From contig NC_066587.1 of NCBI RefSeq assembly GCF_905475345.1, forward strand, positions 18,429,558-18,493,557: DNA of 64,000 nt. The letters run 5' to 3'. Made by a program: the position numbers and the translations under genes. The stretch comes from Vespula vulgaris. Taxonomy: Eukaryota > Arthropoda > Insecta > Hymenoptera > Vespidae. The notes below the pieces were generated by a model. The model saw only the letters and a list, made by a program, of their open reading frames with translations. It searched no databases and was not told where the DNA came from. Shown piece after piece: positions 13,602-25,803 of this stretch (within the stretch, counting starts at the first letter, position 1; every line of letters starts with the position of its first letter).

Positions 13602-14509
13602 AATATATATATAAATGTATGTATATATATATGTTGAAATTTTGTAATCACATAAAAAAACGAAAGTGATCGAATAGATTTATTGATTTGTCGAAAATGA
13701 ATTCACGTTTACACGACGAAAAAGCTTTATTACAACGGTATGAATTATATTTTACGATTAAACTTATCTTCAATACTAAATACTATGCCTTTATTAGATT
13801 GTACAAAAAAATATATATATAAATTATTTTGTAGATTATTTTATTCATAAAAACTAATTACTTGATAGATAACATTTTGCAATTTTAGTGTGCATTTGTA
13901 TAAATATTAGAATATATATTAACATATAAGAATCTGGCCAGAACGATATATATAGAATCTTGCTAATGTGTTAACCATATTTTGTGTCCGACATACATAT
14001 TTGTGAAAAGAAAAATACATACATGTGCGCCACACCGTGATAGAAATCAGCTAGTTTAATTTTTTAATTGCAAAGTGATGTTCTCAAAACACAGCGAGCT
14101 ATTTTTAATTTATTATTAGCCGTGTACAAGTCATGAACATTAAGAAGACAAACAAACATGTAAATATAAAATAAGAGAATAAAATAATTATTAATTATAC
14201 AATAAATAATTAATGTCATTTATGTTTTGACAAAAGTATCTATTATATATGTATACATAGGATGTCCCATGCAAGTGGAACTTAGACTATATCTTCTAAA
14301 CGTTTGAAAGTAGAGAAAAACGTTGTAAATCAAAATTAAATGGTATCAGATGGTGCATAATATACGAATAATTTCATGCACTTTTCTGCATTGGTGCATT
14401 AGAAAAATGTAACTGCACTTGTTTTCTTTAATAGAAAACTATATTTCTGGTTGCGTCAATTGATGCAATTTTTTACGCTCTACATAAAAGTATTAACATA
14501 CTTATGTAA

Positions 14510-14728
14510 CTTGAACTTATACGTTATGAAGTTATCGTAGCTAAATTTTTTCTAAATTGTTTAGATCTATCGGCAAGTGTTCTGGAATACTTACGTTACA
14601 AAAAATATTCAGACGATTTTCCGTTGCAGTCTAAACATTTACGTCCACTTCTTAAGACCGTTCATCATCCCTGGTTTTATAATATTTTACGCTACAACGA
14701 GACAAACGTAATTCTTGAACGATTTTGA
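14510..14728 (+). pseudogene. Open 72-codon stretch inside the inverted-repeat element
   Basis: The frame is open from a stop at 14507 to a TGA at 14726-14728, with no ATG. The peptide has mixed composition (for example SKHLRPLLKTVHHPWFYN) unlike AT-rich noise. Its place inside the element suggests a decayed transposase fragment, but I do not recognise a family motif. It is shorter than any usual transposase. Confidence 0.25.
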
Positions 14729-15447
14729 CGAACATCGTAACCAAGATTTAATTAAGTCTTCGCTTTTTCCAATTTTTGAATGCAATGTAATCAACTAATA
14801 TATTCTTTTTTTTTTTTTTTGAATTTTTAAATGTAATATTTAAATGTATTATCTCTTTTCTTTTCTTATTTAATAATACAGTAAAATTTTACTATTCAAT
14901 CTCTTATATTTATTTACTCTACTGATGATTAAGGTGAGTTTCGTGATAATTCGTACTAGATAGGACACAACAAAGGTACGTAAAGTATACAAATGTAATA
15001 TAAATGTATATAAGGTATATACATTTGTTGATTATTCTTTCAAAAATAATAATTAATGAATATATACTTATACATTGTATATTATTTTTATAAAAATCAA
15101 AACACAAATTTGTTTCCACATTATTTGGAAATATCGAATGTTTTTTTTACTAGCGTTGTTTATGGTTTCTTTTATAGGATTTGCTATTGACTGTTGCTAC
15201 TATTCTTACTATAATAATAACATACAATGTAACAATATAATAATAAAAAAAAGGTTAAAAAGAATATATTTTTATTTATTACGTTTAGTATTTCTTGCTC
15301 GAAATTGTTCATTGTTTTAAAGGTCGTGTAATCTTCTGATTCGAGAATTGGTGGATCTTCAAACAATAACATATCGCCATTGTCTTTACTATTACAATAT
15401 AAAATATACATAATATGTATAATATTTAAGTTTTTATTATTATATTA

Positions 15448-15450
<3 letters not shown>

Positions 15451-15473
<23 letters not shown>
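15451..15473. repeat. TTG trinucleotide repeat
   Basis: About seven consecutive TTG units inside the inverted-repeat element. Confidence 0.85.
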
Positions 15474-15478
<5 letters not shown>

Positions 15479-15782
15479 TAATAGTAATATTGTAATAATT
15501 GAAGTAGTATAAATAAGGTGCAGTCAAAAATATAAGTTTTCGTTAAAAAAAAGTAGTCGCATTTTTTCAATGCGCAAAGATATATAAAATTATTTGCATA
15601 TTATATAGCGTATAATATCATTTAACTTTGATCTATTTTTACTTCTATATCACGGCCTTTTTCTTATTTTTTGCATTACTTTTTATTCCTTTATTCTATT
15701 TCTTATTGTCTCTACACTTTTTTTTTTATTTTCCATCATTTAAAAAATACAGCCTGTTCCAGTTATGTGAGACACCCTATAT

Positions 15783-16673
15783 ATGTATATATCTAGAAGG
15801 TCGTGAAAGTTGAAGATTAGAGGCATTGATATGACGTGTTAGATTTATATTATAAGTAGTTTATAAATATTTATGTTAATACGTTTGTAAGAAGTAAGTA
15901 AAAAATATTTTGTAATCAGTTAATTTATAAAAATAAGAAAGTCCAAAAAAATTAACAATTCTATGTCCTAGTTTTTTCTTCTTGTATATTCTGAAGTAAT
16001 AAATAAGTCATTTTTCTTATTACTACTGTGCGAAATAAAAATAGTGTTATTCGTTGTATATTTATATTGATTAATTCGGTTTAAAATAATTAAATTAATT
16101 AAGAAATATTTCTACATGAATAAAACTGGACAATTACAAGAAATTATGCATATGTGAATATATATGAGTAAGTTATTTTTGTAATCAATAGTAAAAATTA
16201 TATGAATTAAAACAATAGTATGGATATTTAATAGTATTCAATTTATAAATCAATATAGTAGATACCAAGAAAAATTATTTTTATTGAAACAAGTGTTTAC
16301 TTCATAAATAAAACTAAATTACCTTGCAGCATGACGTATGTCAAGTTGGTATTTTTTGTTATTATTATAATAAATGCATGCATGTTTTTATCATATTATT
16401 GTATAATATAAACGTTATAATCGTTGTACATATCAGTCTTATAAAGACAACGAAAGAAATCGTATTGTGATAAATTTATTGTACTATATAACTTGTAAAT
16501 TGTAAGTATTTTTTCTTAATGAGATTGAAGATTTTTTAAGTCCAATTTTTAAATTATTATTTTTCCTTTTTTTTCATGATTCTTTTGCTTAATCTTTTAT
16601 GTATTATAAAGATCTTTTTATTTAGATACAATTAAAATCTTACATAATATATGTTTTATAGAATTTCATCAAA
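15783..16673. other. Spacer upstream of SCCPDH
   Basis: Very AT-rich, with no open frame worth noting. A TTATAG directly before AATTTCATCAAAATGG suggests that a 5' UTR exon is spliced to the first coding exon at about 16662. Confidence 0.45.
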
Positions 16674-18578
16674 ATGGAGAATAATAAGTTAGATATAGTA
16701 ATATTTGGTGGTACTGGATTTACTGGACGGTATGTTATTAAAGAAGCAGCACGTTTGGCTAAAGAAAAAGAATTTAATTTTGGTGTAGCTGGGCGTAGAA
16801 AAGAGGCATTAGAATCTGCTGTTAAAACATATGCACCGGATATTGGTAAGATTTATATATTCAAATTATACTTTATTTCTTAAGTATATAAGTTTTATTA
16901 ATTTAACATACAAATATTGATGATAAATATTTATAGAATCAGATATGTGATATTGATATATTTAAATGATATTTAGAAAATGTTCCCATTATTATCGCGG
17001 ATATCAAGAATGAAGAATCTCTTAAAAAAATGGTAGAAAAGGCAAGAGTGCTTGTAAACTGTTGCGGTCCATTTGTATATTATGGTGAACCTGTTATCAA
17101 AGCTTGTATAGCTGCCAAAGTTCATTATGTTGATGTTACTGGAGAAACTCTGGTATCTAATAATTTCATTCTGATATTGGATAATCTAATATATTCTAGG
17201 AAATAGATAAGTTATATACAACATAAAATACATAAATCTTTCATAAAAATAATTCTTTTTCTATGTTTGACTATTTATAGTTCATAGAAGATATGCAATT
17301 GAAGTATAACAAAGCGGCACAAGACGCTGGTATCTACATTGTAAATGCTTGTGGCTTTGATAGCGTTCCTGCGGACCTTGGCACGGTTTTTACACAACAA
17401 AAGTTTGGCGGGGAAGTTAATAGTACCGAAATATACTTTAATATTTTCAACAATGGAAAGATTAACAAACCAATAGCTAACTTTGCAACCTTGGAAAGTC
17501 TTATTTATGGATTAATTAACATAAATAAAATACGTGATGTTCGTAAAAAATTATTTTTGGAAAAACTACCCGACTTGAAGCCTAAATTAAAATTCAGGTT
17601 GGTTGATTTTTCATATAATTGATATTTAAATATATTATAAAAAAATTGTATGTAGACTATATTCAAACTGATTTATTAAATATTGTATTGTCATTTTTTT
17701 TATACTAGAAGTTGGCTTCCACATAGATGCGCTTTTACAAATAAATGGTCCGTATTATTTCCATCTGGAGATCATGCAATAATTAATCGTTCACAAAGAT
17801 ATTTCTTTGACAAATATAAGCAGAGACCTATTCAGACTAGCATATATGTTTCAGTCGAGTTGGTATTTTTTATTATTATAATAACTTAAGTAATTTATTA
17901 ATATATAATTTAATCCAATTAATCGAACATTTTTCTTTGCTAGATCTATATTTTATATATTTTTATTATTTTTTATGATCATAAATATTATTTTATTGAA
18001 ATTTTCATATGGACGCAGTTTAATATTAAAGGTAAATAAATGTTACAATGAAAAGAGATGATGAATGAGATACATCTCTATAAAAAATGTTTATTTTAAC
18101 ACGAAATGAGAAAAGTATTATTAATTTTCAGTACCCTAAACTATTTACTTTGGGTTTAATAACTCATGAAGAACCAAGCGAAAAAACATTGAACCAATTA
18201 GAAATATCTCTTATTTTCTCAGCACGTGGTTGGACTGAAAAATTAAGTGAACCTTCTGATGTTCATTCTGATCTTCCAAATAAGGAGATGATTGCAAAAG
18301 TTACTTGTTGCAATCCTTACAAAGTTACTGCTATTATTGTAATCTTATGTGCTCTTACTATTTTTAAAGATTCTGATAAAATGCCTGAAAGGTAAATTAT
18401 TTTTGTTTCCTGTTATTTGAGTTTCATAATCTTATTTACGTTAAATAATATATGATGTTTTATTTATTTTAGTGGCGGTGTTTTTACTACTGGTGCTGCA
18501 TTTAGTAAGACTTCTCTTATTGATGAACTAAATAAAGAGGGTGTTAAATTTGAAGTTGTTTCATCCATTGAAAAATGA
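16674..18578 (+). CDS. Saccharopine dehydrogenase-like oxidoreductase (SCCPDH)
   Basis: Orthologue of animal SCCPDH, a membrane-associated (often lipid-droplet) protein with a Rossmann fold whose reaction is not established. Coding exons: 16674-16845, 16977-17152, 17281-17597, 17709-17858, 17944-18031, 18132-18391, 18473-18578. They total 1269 nt, or 422 residues, close to the usual 430. Seen directly: the nucleotide-binding GGTGFTG at residues 12-18; the family signatures NCCGPFVYYGEPVIKAC and CGFDSVPADLG; a hydrophobic segment in exon 5 followed by KFSYGRSLILK; and a conserved end GGVFTTGAAFSKTSLIDEL. The exon 4 donor was placed at 17859 (gttggt) because only this join keeps the family frame through exon 5. 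The nearby gtattt at 17863 would give a poor reading. The name refers to similarity; lysine degradation activity is not implied. Confidence 0.93.
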
Positions 18579-19080
18579 AGGTATTATTAACACGTACTAA
18601 CATCAAGTATTCCAATATTTTTATCTTATTACTTATTATTTGTTACTTATTTTTCTGTATTATCTATATTATTATAGAATTAACTACTATACTTTGCTTT
18701 TAATATTAATAATGTTATAAACATAGATCTATAATATTATTTACTTATTACTATTGTTACTACTATTTACTTGGTTACTATTATTTCTAACAAAAATGAG
18801 AGTTATCTATTTACACGTTTTTCTCGAAGGTATTTGGTTTTTCACAATAATTTTCATTTATGGTATTTTGTATATGTTCACATTTACATTGTTGTATTTA
18901 TTATTTTGAATAAAATATAGAATTTTTTGTTTTATTTTATTATAATTATATAATAGAAAATTGCGAATTAAGAATAATAATTGTAAGAAGAAATTATTCT
19001 CTCTTTGTTCAATTATACGAAAAGAAAAATATATACTTTTCATTGGATTAAGATAACATATTCCGAGAAAAATTATCGTT

Positions 19081-19083
<3 letters not shown>

Positions 19084-19125
<42 letters not shown>
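19084..19125. repeat. TA microsatellite
   Basis: About 21 AT dinucleotides. Confidence 0.95.
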
Positions 19126-19127
<2 letters not shown>

Positions 19128-19362
19128 CTGTTAATATCTTAATTCGATTAGTTTGTTTCATTCAATTTACTATTTTTAACCAATTACAAATTTTTACTAT
19201 TGGCTTGTATCATCGCGAATAAAGTTCTCAAAGAATATTACCTTTTTAGTCAAAATTGAATGAAATAGCTTGATGTGTATAAAATATAAAGAGAAGAGAG
19301 ATCGATGAAAGGTGTAAATATACAAAGGAAAAGTATACTTTCTTCGTAAATTATTATCTACA

Positions 19363-19433
19363 GACGTCATAAAATCGTTATCTTCGTTACTCATGACGTC
19401 ATGATATCGTTATCCTCGTTGCTCATGACGTCG
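19363..19433. promoter_or_regulatory. 32-bp tandem duplication with three CRE-like sites
   Basis: The palindrome GACGTC occurs at 19363, 19395 and 19427, exactly 32 bases apart. The middle copy is a full TGACGTCA (19394-19401). The intervening units are near-identical (ATCGTTATC then TTCGTT or CTCGTT then CTCATG). CREB/ATF-family factors bind TGACGTCA in animals; activity here is inferred from sequence only. Confidence 0.5.
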
Positions 19434-20569
19434 AGTATAAAGCATGATCAATAAGTTGGCAAAACTGGAAACCCGATGTTTCTGTAGTATTTTACGTATG
19501 TGATATGCCAGGTGGGCACGTAATTACTGGATATTCCAAGATGAAATCCCAGATAAATAACATCGGTTTTTCAGAATCGTGCGAATCGTATCTTACGTAT
19601 TTTCTTTGAAAGGAGACTCGCTTGAGGAAGTATGAATCATTTTTTGTAATAAAATAGATTGCTTTTTTTTAACGGAAGGCCAATCGCTTCGTAATGGCGG
19701 TCTTTCGAATTTAAATCAACCTTCGAATCGACCAATTCAAATTTATTATCTCGAAAGTACATTTTATATTCTATTAACCTTGTCACATTAATTACGTTGT
19801 TGTATTTAGAAACACAGTCTGTATCGTTTTAATGACTTTATAGTTACTATAGTAAATTTACAAATATATATGTTAATATATGCATATATATATTTATATG
19901 AAAAGAAAAAATTATGGTGTACATTTACATGTATCATTCGCATATATATATATCTTCCTTTTTATTAACTGTTTCATAACCGTTTCATAATTTCTTTTTC
20001 GCAGCTAAGCAAAGATTATATTAATGAATATGTTAATTCGTATTTCTTCTCAAACTTGTTAACATAACGATCGATTGATAAATGATAATGGCAATGATCA
20101 CGCAACGATTGTTATTTAATCAATCTTCATTAAACGTTAAAATCATGGATAAAGCCATGTAACACATGGTAATTTACTTTACTCATTTTTAAGTCTTACT
20201 TCATGTTTTTGCCGCTATTTTCATTGTTAATTCATATCCAGACTATTTATATACTTACTTTAATAAGTTATATTTCTATTCAAACTTTAGCTATTCATTA
20301 TGATTTGAATTATATTTATTAATATTTCATTATATTATATTTTTAGAAACAACTAACAATCGACCGATGTTACAAAGAATTCAATCAATTAATAAGTGGA
20401 TTAACGAATTGCTGTTTTATCCGAAATGATTTAAAGTCGGTGATTTTTTGTACAATCTTTGAACGAGTCAGCGAGAAGAAAGAGAGAGAAGGAGAGACGG
20501 AAGTGAACGAGACAGAACCTAGCACGAGACAGAACCTAGAACGAGATAAATAGATAGATAAATAGATAG

Positions 20570-20572
<3 letters not shown>

Positions 20573-20602
<30 letters not shown>
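20573..20602. repeat. GA microsatellite
   Basis: Uninterrupted GA run following GATA-type repeats. Confidence 0.9.
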
Positions 20603-20606
<4 letters not shown>

Positions 20607-23600
20607 ATATAGGGGAATACAGTTTCGTTTCGCAAAGGTTTTTCCTAGACGGTGATATATAACAGAGACATGTAAATCTTTTGTTGAAGAAAAAATGATT
20701 CTTTCACTGTTAATCCCAATTGTTGAGTTAACATATTAAAAAAATATATATATTTCAACATTTTCAAATATTATAATTGAAACGAGCAATACATACATAG
20801 AAATAATTCTTTATATTATATGTAACAACTGTGTACAACACTAACCAGTATGTTAGTATGGTGGTGGGAGAGAGCGAGAATCCGCTAAGGAGAAACAAAA
20901 GAAAAAGAGGGGGATAAGGGGCAATTTGTTCCGCGAGTCAACTTTACACGTCTCTGATATATAAACTCTCTTGTCCGAAACCAAAGCAAGTTGGTTTGCG
21001 CGCTTCGTCGTGAAAAGAACGTATTGTAAATCACTTCTTAGTTTTCTTTTTCTTCTTTTATAGATTTTCAAAAGATATCTCTTGAAAATATGGAGAACGT
21101 TAAAATTCAAAGAAACAGCGAAACCTATGCGGTTAAGCGGAAGGAGAAGAGCATGATGAATGGTAAACATTTTTTCTATAAAATCTGCAATTTTTTTTTT
21201 CAACGATACTAGAAAGATACTAATTTTTATCGAAAATCTTATCAAACGATATATGTGTTTGGACTATTTTTTCTTTCTTTCTTTTTTCTCTTCTTTTTTC
21301 TTTTTTTCAACTAATGAAAAACTTCGATTCACGGGGTAGCAGCTGCAACTTGTAAAATTATTGATTTTCGAAGATCATCTGGCAACTTTTGACCCGCCCT
21401 ATATTATACATTTGTTCTCTATATTATATAATTTGGTTGTTGTTGAAAAATTTATTCTTTTGAATCTTTTTTTATTTATTTACTTTTTTTTGAAAAAAAA
21501 AGAAAAAACGAAATAAAACAAAGAAAAGAGACATCTCGACACTTCAGAGATCGATAGCTCGTGACTTTTATCGAGGCCGTTGGTAACGACTGTTTTTGCT
21601 ATTGAGGGTGAGAATAAAAGCGATATACAATACTAACTGGCCTCGTGCCAAGTCAGGTATGACAGGTGAACGTAACGAATTACATACTTACTCGTGACAC
21701 GGGAATCGTGACATCGATAGAGTCGCCTTCGTTTCTTTGATGTAAGTCAAATGAAAGCTATGAATTATCTTACTTTCGATAGATTCGATCTAGGCTTTCG
21801 ATCTTACTTCCGATATCGTTTCTCTCCCTTCTTGTCGAAGTCGGATCTAGTCGAGTTAAAGTTAGAGATATAAGATTACAATCTTTTCTTCTGTCGAATT
21901 TTAAACAAGAAAAAAAAAGGAAAACAGAATGTTTTAAATTTGCATTTGTTAAATCGTTAAAATTGAAAGTATATTTTGGTTGGTATATTTTTATAAGAAA
22001 TAAATTTTATAGACGTTTCTTATGACCATTGAAAAAATGCTACTATCATTAATTGTTCCGTTTCGTCAATTTTTAATAAAAAATTTCATTCTTATCATAT
22101 ATATTGTTTTTACATAAATACGAAATATTTGATATATTTTTCAAAAATATTCATTTCATAGTACGATCGTGTTAACAATGTGTTAATATTAATTTTTATC
22201 TCATGCATAAAGTTCTATATAAATAAGCTATAAAAGAATTATATAATGAAGAAGCGAGTTGTTTTATAGTCTCCGCATATCGTTCTTCAACGGGGAATAA
22301 TAATTAACTTAGAAGATTTATATATCGAATTGCAATAGATAATTACGTAAATGGATTATGATTAAAGAAGAAATGAAAGCTGTGTTATCGTCGTCGAGAA
22401 ACGATATTTTTCACATGCTATTCACATGCTATTTTTAATAAATAAATAAATAAATAAATAAGCGTTTTATATAAATAGAAATATTTTACCCCAATAGAAT
22501 CTTATCGATTTTTTTTTCTTTTCTTTTTTTCTTGTTTATTCGATAATTACATACTATTAAGTCTGTCATTACTATAAAGCGAAAAGTTACTTTTATATAA
22601 CATAAAAAATTCTTTTCTCTGTCGTTCTTATCGAAGGACTCCCGGTTATGCTATACAACAACAACAAAAAACTTGCTTCAAGCAAATATTGCGGGGTGTA
22701 TTCCGTGTGTGGGTAATTTGTCATTCAACAAATGTATTATTAATATGTTCACGTAGTTGCGTGAGATCAACCTCGGACTACTTGTGAATCATTGTATTTC
22801 GCGCGATGATTCTTCTTTCATTTTTATGTTTTCTTTTTTTTTTCTTTTTAATCGTTTTGTCGACATGCTTGTCGCGCCGTTAGTTGGTATTATTAACATG
22901 CTGAATACTCTGTGAAAAATGTATTACGATATATACATACGTACACAGACATACATAAATAGTCTTAATCTCTTTTTAAAGACTTTAGCTGATTTAATTT
23001 TTCAAACGATTGTCATCATTTTTAACAAGAAGAATTCAAAGATTAATAATATATCGTGTTTATTTTTCAAATATCTCTTACTTCCTCTTATCGTTCTATT
23101 TATACGCATACGCATGGTACATACATATCGAAATCAAGAAATGTAATGACAATGTTATTATTGATACACCGAAAAGATTGACTTACCGAATTTTTCGTAA
23201 CACGTGTGCGAGTTTACAAACCCTCTATCGATTGTAAGTAGCTAAGGTCAATCGTGCTCGGCCAACTTTCAGTAGTGCGACTATGAATGCGGAGACGAGC
23301 ACTCGATATCTCATTGTTCCTTTTTGCTATTCGATATATATATACGCTACTACAAGAGATAAGGCTAATCTAATTACTTTTATCTGATTTCAACTTATTC
23401 TCTCATTTATTTCTCATTAAATTTTTGAAAAACTTTACGATTTTTGCTAGGGAAAAACAAATCGTACCTCTAAACGCTTCTAATTTATTCAATGCACACA
23501 CTATCTTTCTTGTCTAATGGGACCTTCCTAGAATATCATTATTGGGACGTCTAACAGAGAAAGGGACGAACTAAATTTCGTTATCGACGAAAGGGACCGA

Positions 23601-24699
23601 ACGCTTTTAATCATTAGAACGAGTAATTATCGATGATAACAGACGATAATAGGATACTTTTGTAACATTTCGGAAAACGATGATATTTTCTCAAAACGAT
23701 AATAATCTTGCGAAAAATAATCATTTCGGTCAAACATTATTTTATATATTTATTTATCTTTTATTTTCTTATATATTTATTGTATTTTATTTTTCTTTCA
23801 TATCGTAAAATCTTCATCTAACTATTGCAAAAGATAAACAATATAAGAAATTTGATAATACGTATAAAAGATAAATAAGATACAATTTTTATAATTTTTC
23901 AATCGCTAAATAAAAATTTATTTATACACAATTTTTTATATAAATAACATTATATGTATGTATATTGTGTATATATACATATATATATTTTTTTTTTATG
24001 AATAGAAATGATATTTGTATATAGGAAAAAGAACGTTGATAGGCTCTACTCTTTCAATAATTCGTTACTGACTCGAAGATAATGATTTAGGATTATAAGG
24101 AAATGTTTACCTTTATTTTCCTTCGTAAAAGAGGAAAGTGAGCGAACCGGTCTTTTCAGGTAGGATTTACTGTGACGCTAACTCTGTTGCAAATGATTTA
24201 TTTTATGTATTTCAACGAACGAAGGAACGATCGATTAGAATTTGTCAAAAATTTTCCTGTATATGATCTCTCTAATCTCTTATAAAATTCTACGATATAC
24301 AATTTAATGATTGAGAATTAAAATCAAATCATTTCTTTTTTTTCTTCAATTAAAGTAGACTCGAAAAAATCGTAGATAAGAAAAGAAATTGGAAAAATTT
24401 ATCATTTTCTGACGATGAATAATCGATAGATGACGATTACGTAAGATTTTCGTCCGTAGATATATTAATTTTTAATATTGAATCATTCTTTCCGATAGAT
24501 CAGAACGAGTAGCTGAATATCGATTAGTGAATGAAAAATCAGACAATTTTTATAATTTTTCGATCAGAATGGAAAGATAAGAACGTCGATAGATGATTTT
24601 GTATATTTTATCTTGTATTTGACTTGGTGTCAATGACTTTTGCGAAGAGATCTCCAGGAGAGGAGGAAAACGTGGAGAGCAGAGAATGTAGAGATAAAA

Positions 24700-24708
24700 G
24701 GAACGTAA

Positions 24709-24741
<33 letters not shown>

Positions 24742-25076
24742 CAGAAAGAAATAAAGAGAAAGAGCTAAAGAAATAGAGAGAGAGAGAGAGAGAGAAAGAG
24801 AAAGCGAAAGAGAAAGAAAGAGTGAGAGCGAGAGAGTGAGAGAGTGAGAGAGTGAGATAGAGGGAGAGGGAGAGAGAGAGAGAGAGAAATGTTAGAAAAA
24901 GAGAGTAGGAGGGAAACAAAGGTGGGAGAAAGAGAGAAAGAGAGAAAGAGAGAAAAAGAGAGAGAAAGAGAGAGAGAGAGGTGTCAGAAAAAACGAGTAG
25001 GAGAGAAACAAAGGTGGGAGAAAGGCGAAGAGTGAGTTGCAGGGTAGGAGAAGGGAGAAAGAGAGAGAGAGAGAAT
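24700..25076. repeat. Purine-rich GA tract upstream of Punch
   Basis: Nearly 380 bases almost free of pyrimidines on the plus strand, dominated by GAGA units with occasional AAAG. It ends about 45 bases before a TCAGTC initiator-like sequence. GAGA units are binding sites for GAGA-factor proteins at insect promoters. A microsatellite expansion alone would look the same. Confidence 0.85.
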
Positions 25077-25118
25077 GTTCCAGGGGACGTTAGCGTTCGC
25101 CGTGATTCCGTTCATCCG

Positions 25119-25142
25119 GTTCAGTCACACCGCATCACTCCG
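25119..25142 (+). promoter_or_regulatory. Candidate Punch initiator and short non-coding exon
   Basis: TCAGTC at 25121-25126 fits the arthropod initiator consensus TCAGT. It is followed at 25143 by a good splice donor (gtgagc). A short leader exon joining to the ATG-containing exon near 25804 would fit. No TATA box is seen at the expected distance. Confidence 0.35.
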
Positions 25143-25803
25143 GTGAGCGTAATCGTTCTCCTCTTTGCGTTTTTAACTCGGCTGCTAATTTTCCTTCATC
25201 TTTATTCTCACTTTCGGTTTTCGGCACTTGTTATTAATACACACACACACACACACACATATATACCATAGACACAAATACGCACACACAGAACAGTGTT
25301 TTTAACTCGAATTTTTTATTTTCTACATTTCGCTTATCGGACCATTTTAACGTGAAAAGATCTTTTCGATTTGACGTTTCATTTGACATCTTTCCGAAAG
25401 TAACATCTTCCTTTCTCGTCCCTTCGATAATTTTGACGTTTCCGATTCTCCCATTGATTTGACTTCGTGCGTGTAAACTGATGTTAAAAGGGTGAGCTGA
25501 AAAGTATATAGAGTAAGTTTTAACTTAACTTCGATAAGTTCTGATTATTTTCGAGAAATTGTTAGAGAAAGTTTTTAGATGGAGAACTTTTAAGATAGTA
25601 TTTTCGTTTTGCGTTGTCCCTTATGTTTTGACACGTCTGAGTGTCAAATTTTCTTTATAATCGGATTTCGGCCGAAACAAAATTTCTTCATCGTCCTGCG
25701 ATAGATCCTATCCGATATTCTTCTTTTATTTTTCTTTACTAAAGAAAACTCAGCCAGCAAGAACGTTCGTCCCAATTCTAAAGAAGAAAATAAAGGAACG
25801 ATC

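Larger units (their letters stand above)
11899..14256 (+). other. CHD1 3' UTR and downstream AT-rich spacer
   Basis: No coding potential seen. Several AATAAA-like motifs occur, but none can be chosen as the real polyadenylation signal. Simple repeats include GT/TA (12197-12270) and TC/TA (13537-13596). Confidence 0.5.
14257..15782. mobile_element. Putative DNA transposon with long terminal inverted repeats
   Basis: The outer ends are inverted copies. The left end (from 14257) reads ATAGGATGTCCCATGCAAG. The right end, on the opposite strand from 15782, reads ATAGGGTGTCTCACATAAC. Both continue with TGGAAC or CTGGAAC. Similarity resumes further in: 14325-14422 matches the reverse complement of about 15546-15650 (for example AATTAAATGGTATCAG against AGTTAAATGATATTAT), after an insertion of about 85 bases in the right arm. 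Both sides are TA-rich, so a TA or longer target duplication cannot be resolved. No intact transposase is seen, so it is degraded or non-autonomous. Family not assigned. Confidence 0.62.
18579..25120. other. 6.5-kb region without recognisable genes
   Basis: I see no protein-coding gene. The longest open frame (minus strand, 20853-21245) has a noise-like peptide. Notable parts are a 42-bp TA run (19084-19125), a tandem array of CRE-like sites (19363-19433), a duplicated CACGAGACAGAACCTAG-type unit near 20505-20540 next to a GA run, and the purine-rich tract before Punch. Parts such as 21540-21740 and 22640-22800 are less AT-biased and could hold conserved regulatory DNA, which one sequence cannot show. 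Confidence 0.5.

Noticed and set aside
17859..17862. Alternative exon 4 donor (gtattt at 17863) in the SCCPDH gene
   Set aside because: It puts exon 5 in a frame without family similarity. The donor at 17859 restores the conserved KFSYGRSLILK segment.
20853..21245. 130-codon minus-strand frame in the intergenic region
   Set aside because: Low-complexity, AT-driven composition and no recognisable motif or splice context.
24608..24919. 103-codon Leu/Ser-rich minus-strand frame
   Set aside because: It is the translation of a GA/CT microsatellite.
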